Source of the DNA: Gynuella sunshinyii YC6258
Lineage (GTDB): Bacteria > Pseudomonadota > Gammaproteobacteria > Pseudomonadales > Natronospirillaceae
Direction of reading: 5' to 3'
DNA: 64,000 bases
NCBI RefSeq assembly: GCF_000940805.1
Contig: NZ_CP007142.1
Span: 1,650,593 to 1,714,592, forward strand
Positions 63,251-64,000 of the stretch are shown here, in pieces (the stretch's first letter is position 1; every line of letters begins with the position of its first letter). The notes under the pieces were generated by a model that saw only the letters and a program-made list of their open reading frames with translations, made no database searches and was not told the origin of the DNA. The translations under genes were made by a program, and so were the position numbers.

Positions 63251-64000
63251 TCAGGCGTCAGATAGAGGCATGAAAACCTCTACTTTTAATCCGCCATAGG
63301 AAGAGACGGAAAATGTCATCTTCCCTGAGTATCCATTAACGATATCGTGACACATGGATAAGCCAAGGCCGTGTCCGGAAATACTTTCATCCAGTCTTAC
63401 CCCGCGATTGGTGATCATCTGCAGGTCGGACTCGGAAACGCCTTTGCCGTCATCCTCAATAACGATTATCCAGCCCTGGGGTGTAATGGTGATGGAAAGG
63501 TAAATATGGCTGCGGGCGAATTTGCTGGCGTTGTCGAGTAAATTACCAAGCAGTTCCAGAATATCGTCGCGATCCTGAGGGATAACCAGCTGCTGTGGGT
63601 AGCTGACAGAGCTTTTGACGTCTGGATACAAGGTATTGAAGATCTTGATCAGTTGTTCAATATCTTCGTTTAAAACAGCGTATCGGCCTGGTGTGGCCAT
63701 CCCGGCAATTCGGGCACGCTTCAGTTCCCGTTCAATAATATGATGGAATTCCGACAGGATTCTTTCGCCTTCGGTTTCCTGATCTGTTGGTAAGTGTTCC
63801 AGTAGAGAACGGAAACGTTGAAGCGGGCGTTTGAGTTCGTGGGCGACGTTGCCAACGGCATTTCTGGAACGTTGGATGCGTTGTTCGAGCTGGGCCAGCA
63901 ATCGTTCTATCTCATCCATCAGTGGCTGGATTTCGATCGGCAGTTTTTGCGAATCCGGTTTGGATTCACCCATATGAATGCTACTGATCATTTGTCGGAT
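63251..64000 (-). CDS. Sensor histidine kinase, C-terminal part (5' end outside window)
   Basis: The frame continues beyond the right edge. Visible parts are the end of a HAMP-like linker (LPIEIQPLMDEIERLLAQLE), the phosphoacceptor H box (NVAHELKRPLQRFRSLL), the N box (LLGNLLDNASKFARSHI), and the G boxes (VIEDDGKGVSESDL, GHGLGLSMCHDIV). It is a membrane-anchored two-component kinase by family; the sensor domain and response regulator lie outside. The H box has Arg in place of the usual Thr (ELKRPL), as in PhoQ-type kinases. Confidence 0.9.
   Translation of the reverse strand: MRQMISSIHMGESKPDSQKLPIEIQPLMDEIERLLAQLEQRIQRSRNAVGNVAHELKRPLQRFRSLLEHLPTDQETEGERILSEFHHIIERELKRARIAGMATPGRYAVLNEDIEQLIKIFNTLYPDVKSSVSYPQQLVIPQDRDDILELLGNLLDNASKFARSHIYLSITITPQGWIIVIEDDGKGVSESDLQMITNRGVRLDESISGHGLGLSMCHDIVNGYSGKMTFSVSSYGGLKVEVFMPLSDA

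Noticed and set aside
1-64000. CRISPR arrays, tRNA and rRNA genes, replication origin
   Set aside because: No regularly spaced repeats, cloverleaf sequences, rRNA signatures or DnaA-box clusters were noticed on reading both strands.

Overview
The window reads as chromosomal DNA of a heterotrophic, probably marine or saprophytic gammaproteobacterium. This is an inference from the gene families (AhpC/AhpF, TonB/ExbB/ExbD, CpdB, many GGDEF/EAL proteins, secreted glycosidases, an Rhs locus) and a base composition near half G+C in the core. No rRNA, tRNA or CRISPR array was seen, and no species is claimed.

Layout. 0-5.4 kb: 3' part of a secreted subtilisin, the peroxide pair ahpF-ahpC, and an O-methyltransferase divergent from an AraC regulator. 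6.4-7.7 kb: a tandemly duplicated element. Each copy is a small gene (100 aa, identical in both copies) preceded by a structured leader whose complementary segments differ between copies but change together. 7.8-20 kb: mostly ordinary core genes (GNAT, LuxR-type regulator plus serine hydrolase, hydroxyacid dehydrogenase, cpdB, Gfo/Idh oxidoreductase, ATP-grasp ligase, diguanylate cyclase). 20-22.8 kb: secreted GH43 enzyme with two LamG domains.

23.8-43 kb is accessory. It starts with a 2013-residue Rhs lipoprotein with a teneurin-like NHL domain and a candidate membrane immunity gene, followed by the decayed remains of a second toxin tail and immunity gene. Next come an IS66-family element, a truncated phage Cox-like gene, and then an A+T-rich five-gene operon: a 29-residue peptide, a JmjC/cupin oxygenase, an MFS exporter, a TylF-like methyltransferase and a second JmjC/cupin oxygenase. 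I read this operon as an undescribed RiPP-type peptide pathway (hydroxylation, O-methylation, export). It is followed by decayed REP-type transposases, an intact IS630-type element, small orphan genes and two Rhs fragments. The Rhs fragments suggest that the whole stretch grew inside or beside an older Rhs array.

43-53 kb: a carbohydrate region with GH13 alpha-glucosidase, LacI regulator, a Fur-box-preceded exbB-exbD-exbD-tonB operon and a secreted beta-amylase with a starch-binding domain. 53-59 kb: an amino-acid or amine catabolic cluster (OCD-family protein, Rid protein, FAD amino-acid oxidase, APC permease) with a divergent AraC regulator. 59-64 kb: a hypothetical protein, a large GAF/PAS/GGDEF/EAL protein and the C-terminal part of a sensor histidine kinase running off the end.

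The two most unusual signals are the 33.8-38.2 kb peptide operon and the co-varying leader RNAs at 6.7-7.6 kb.
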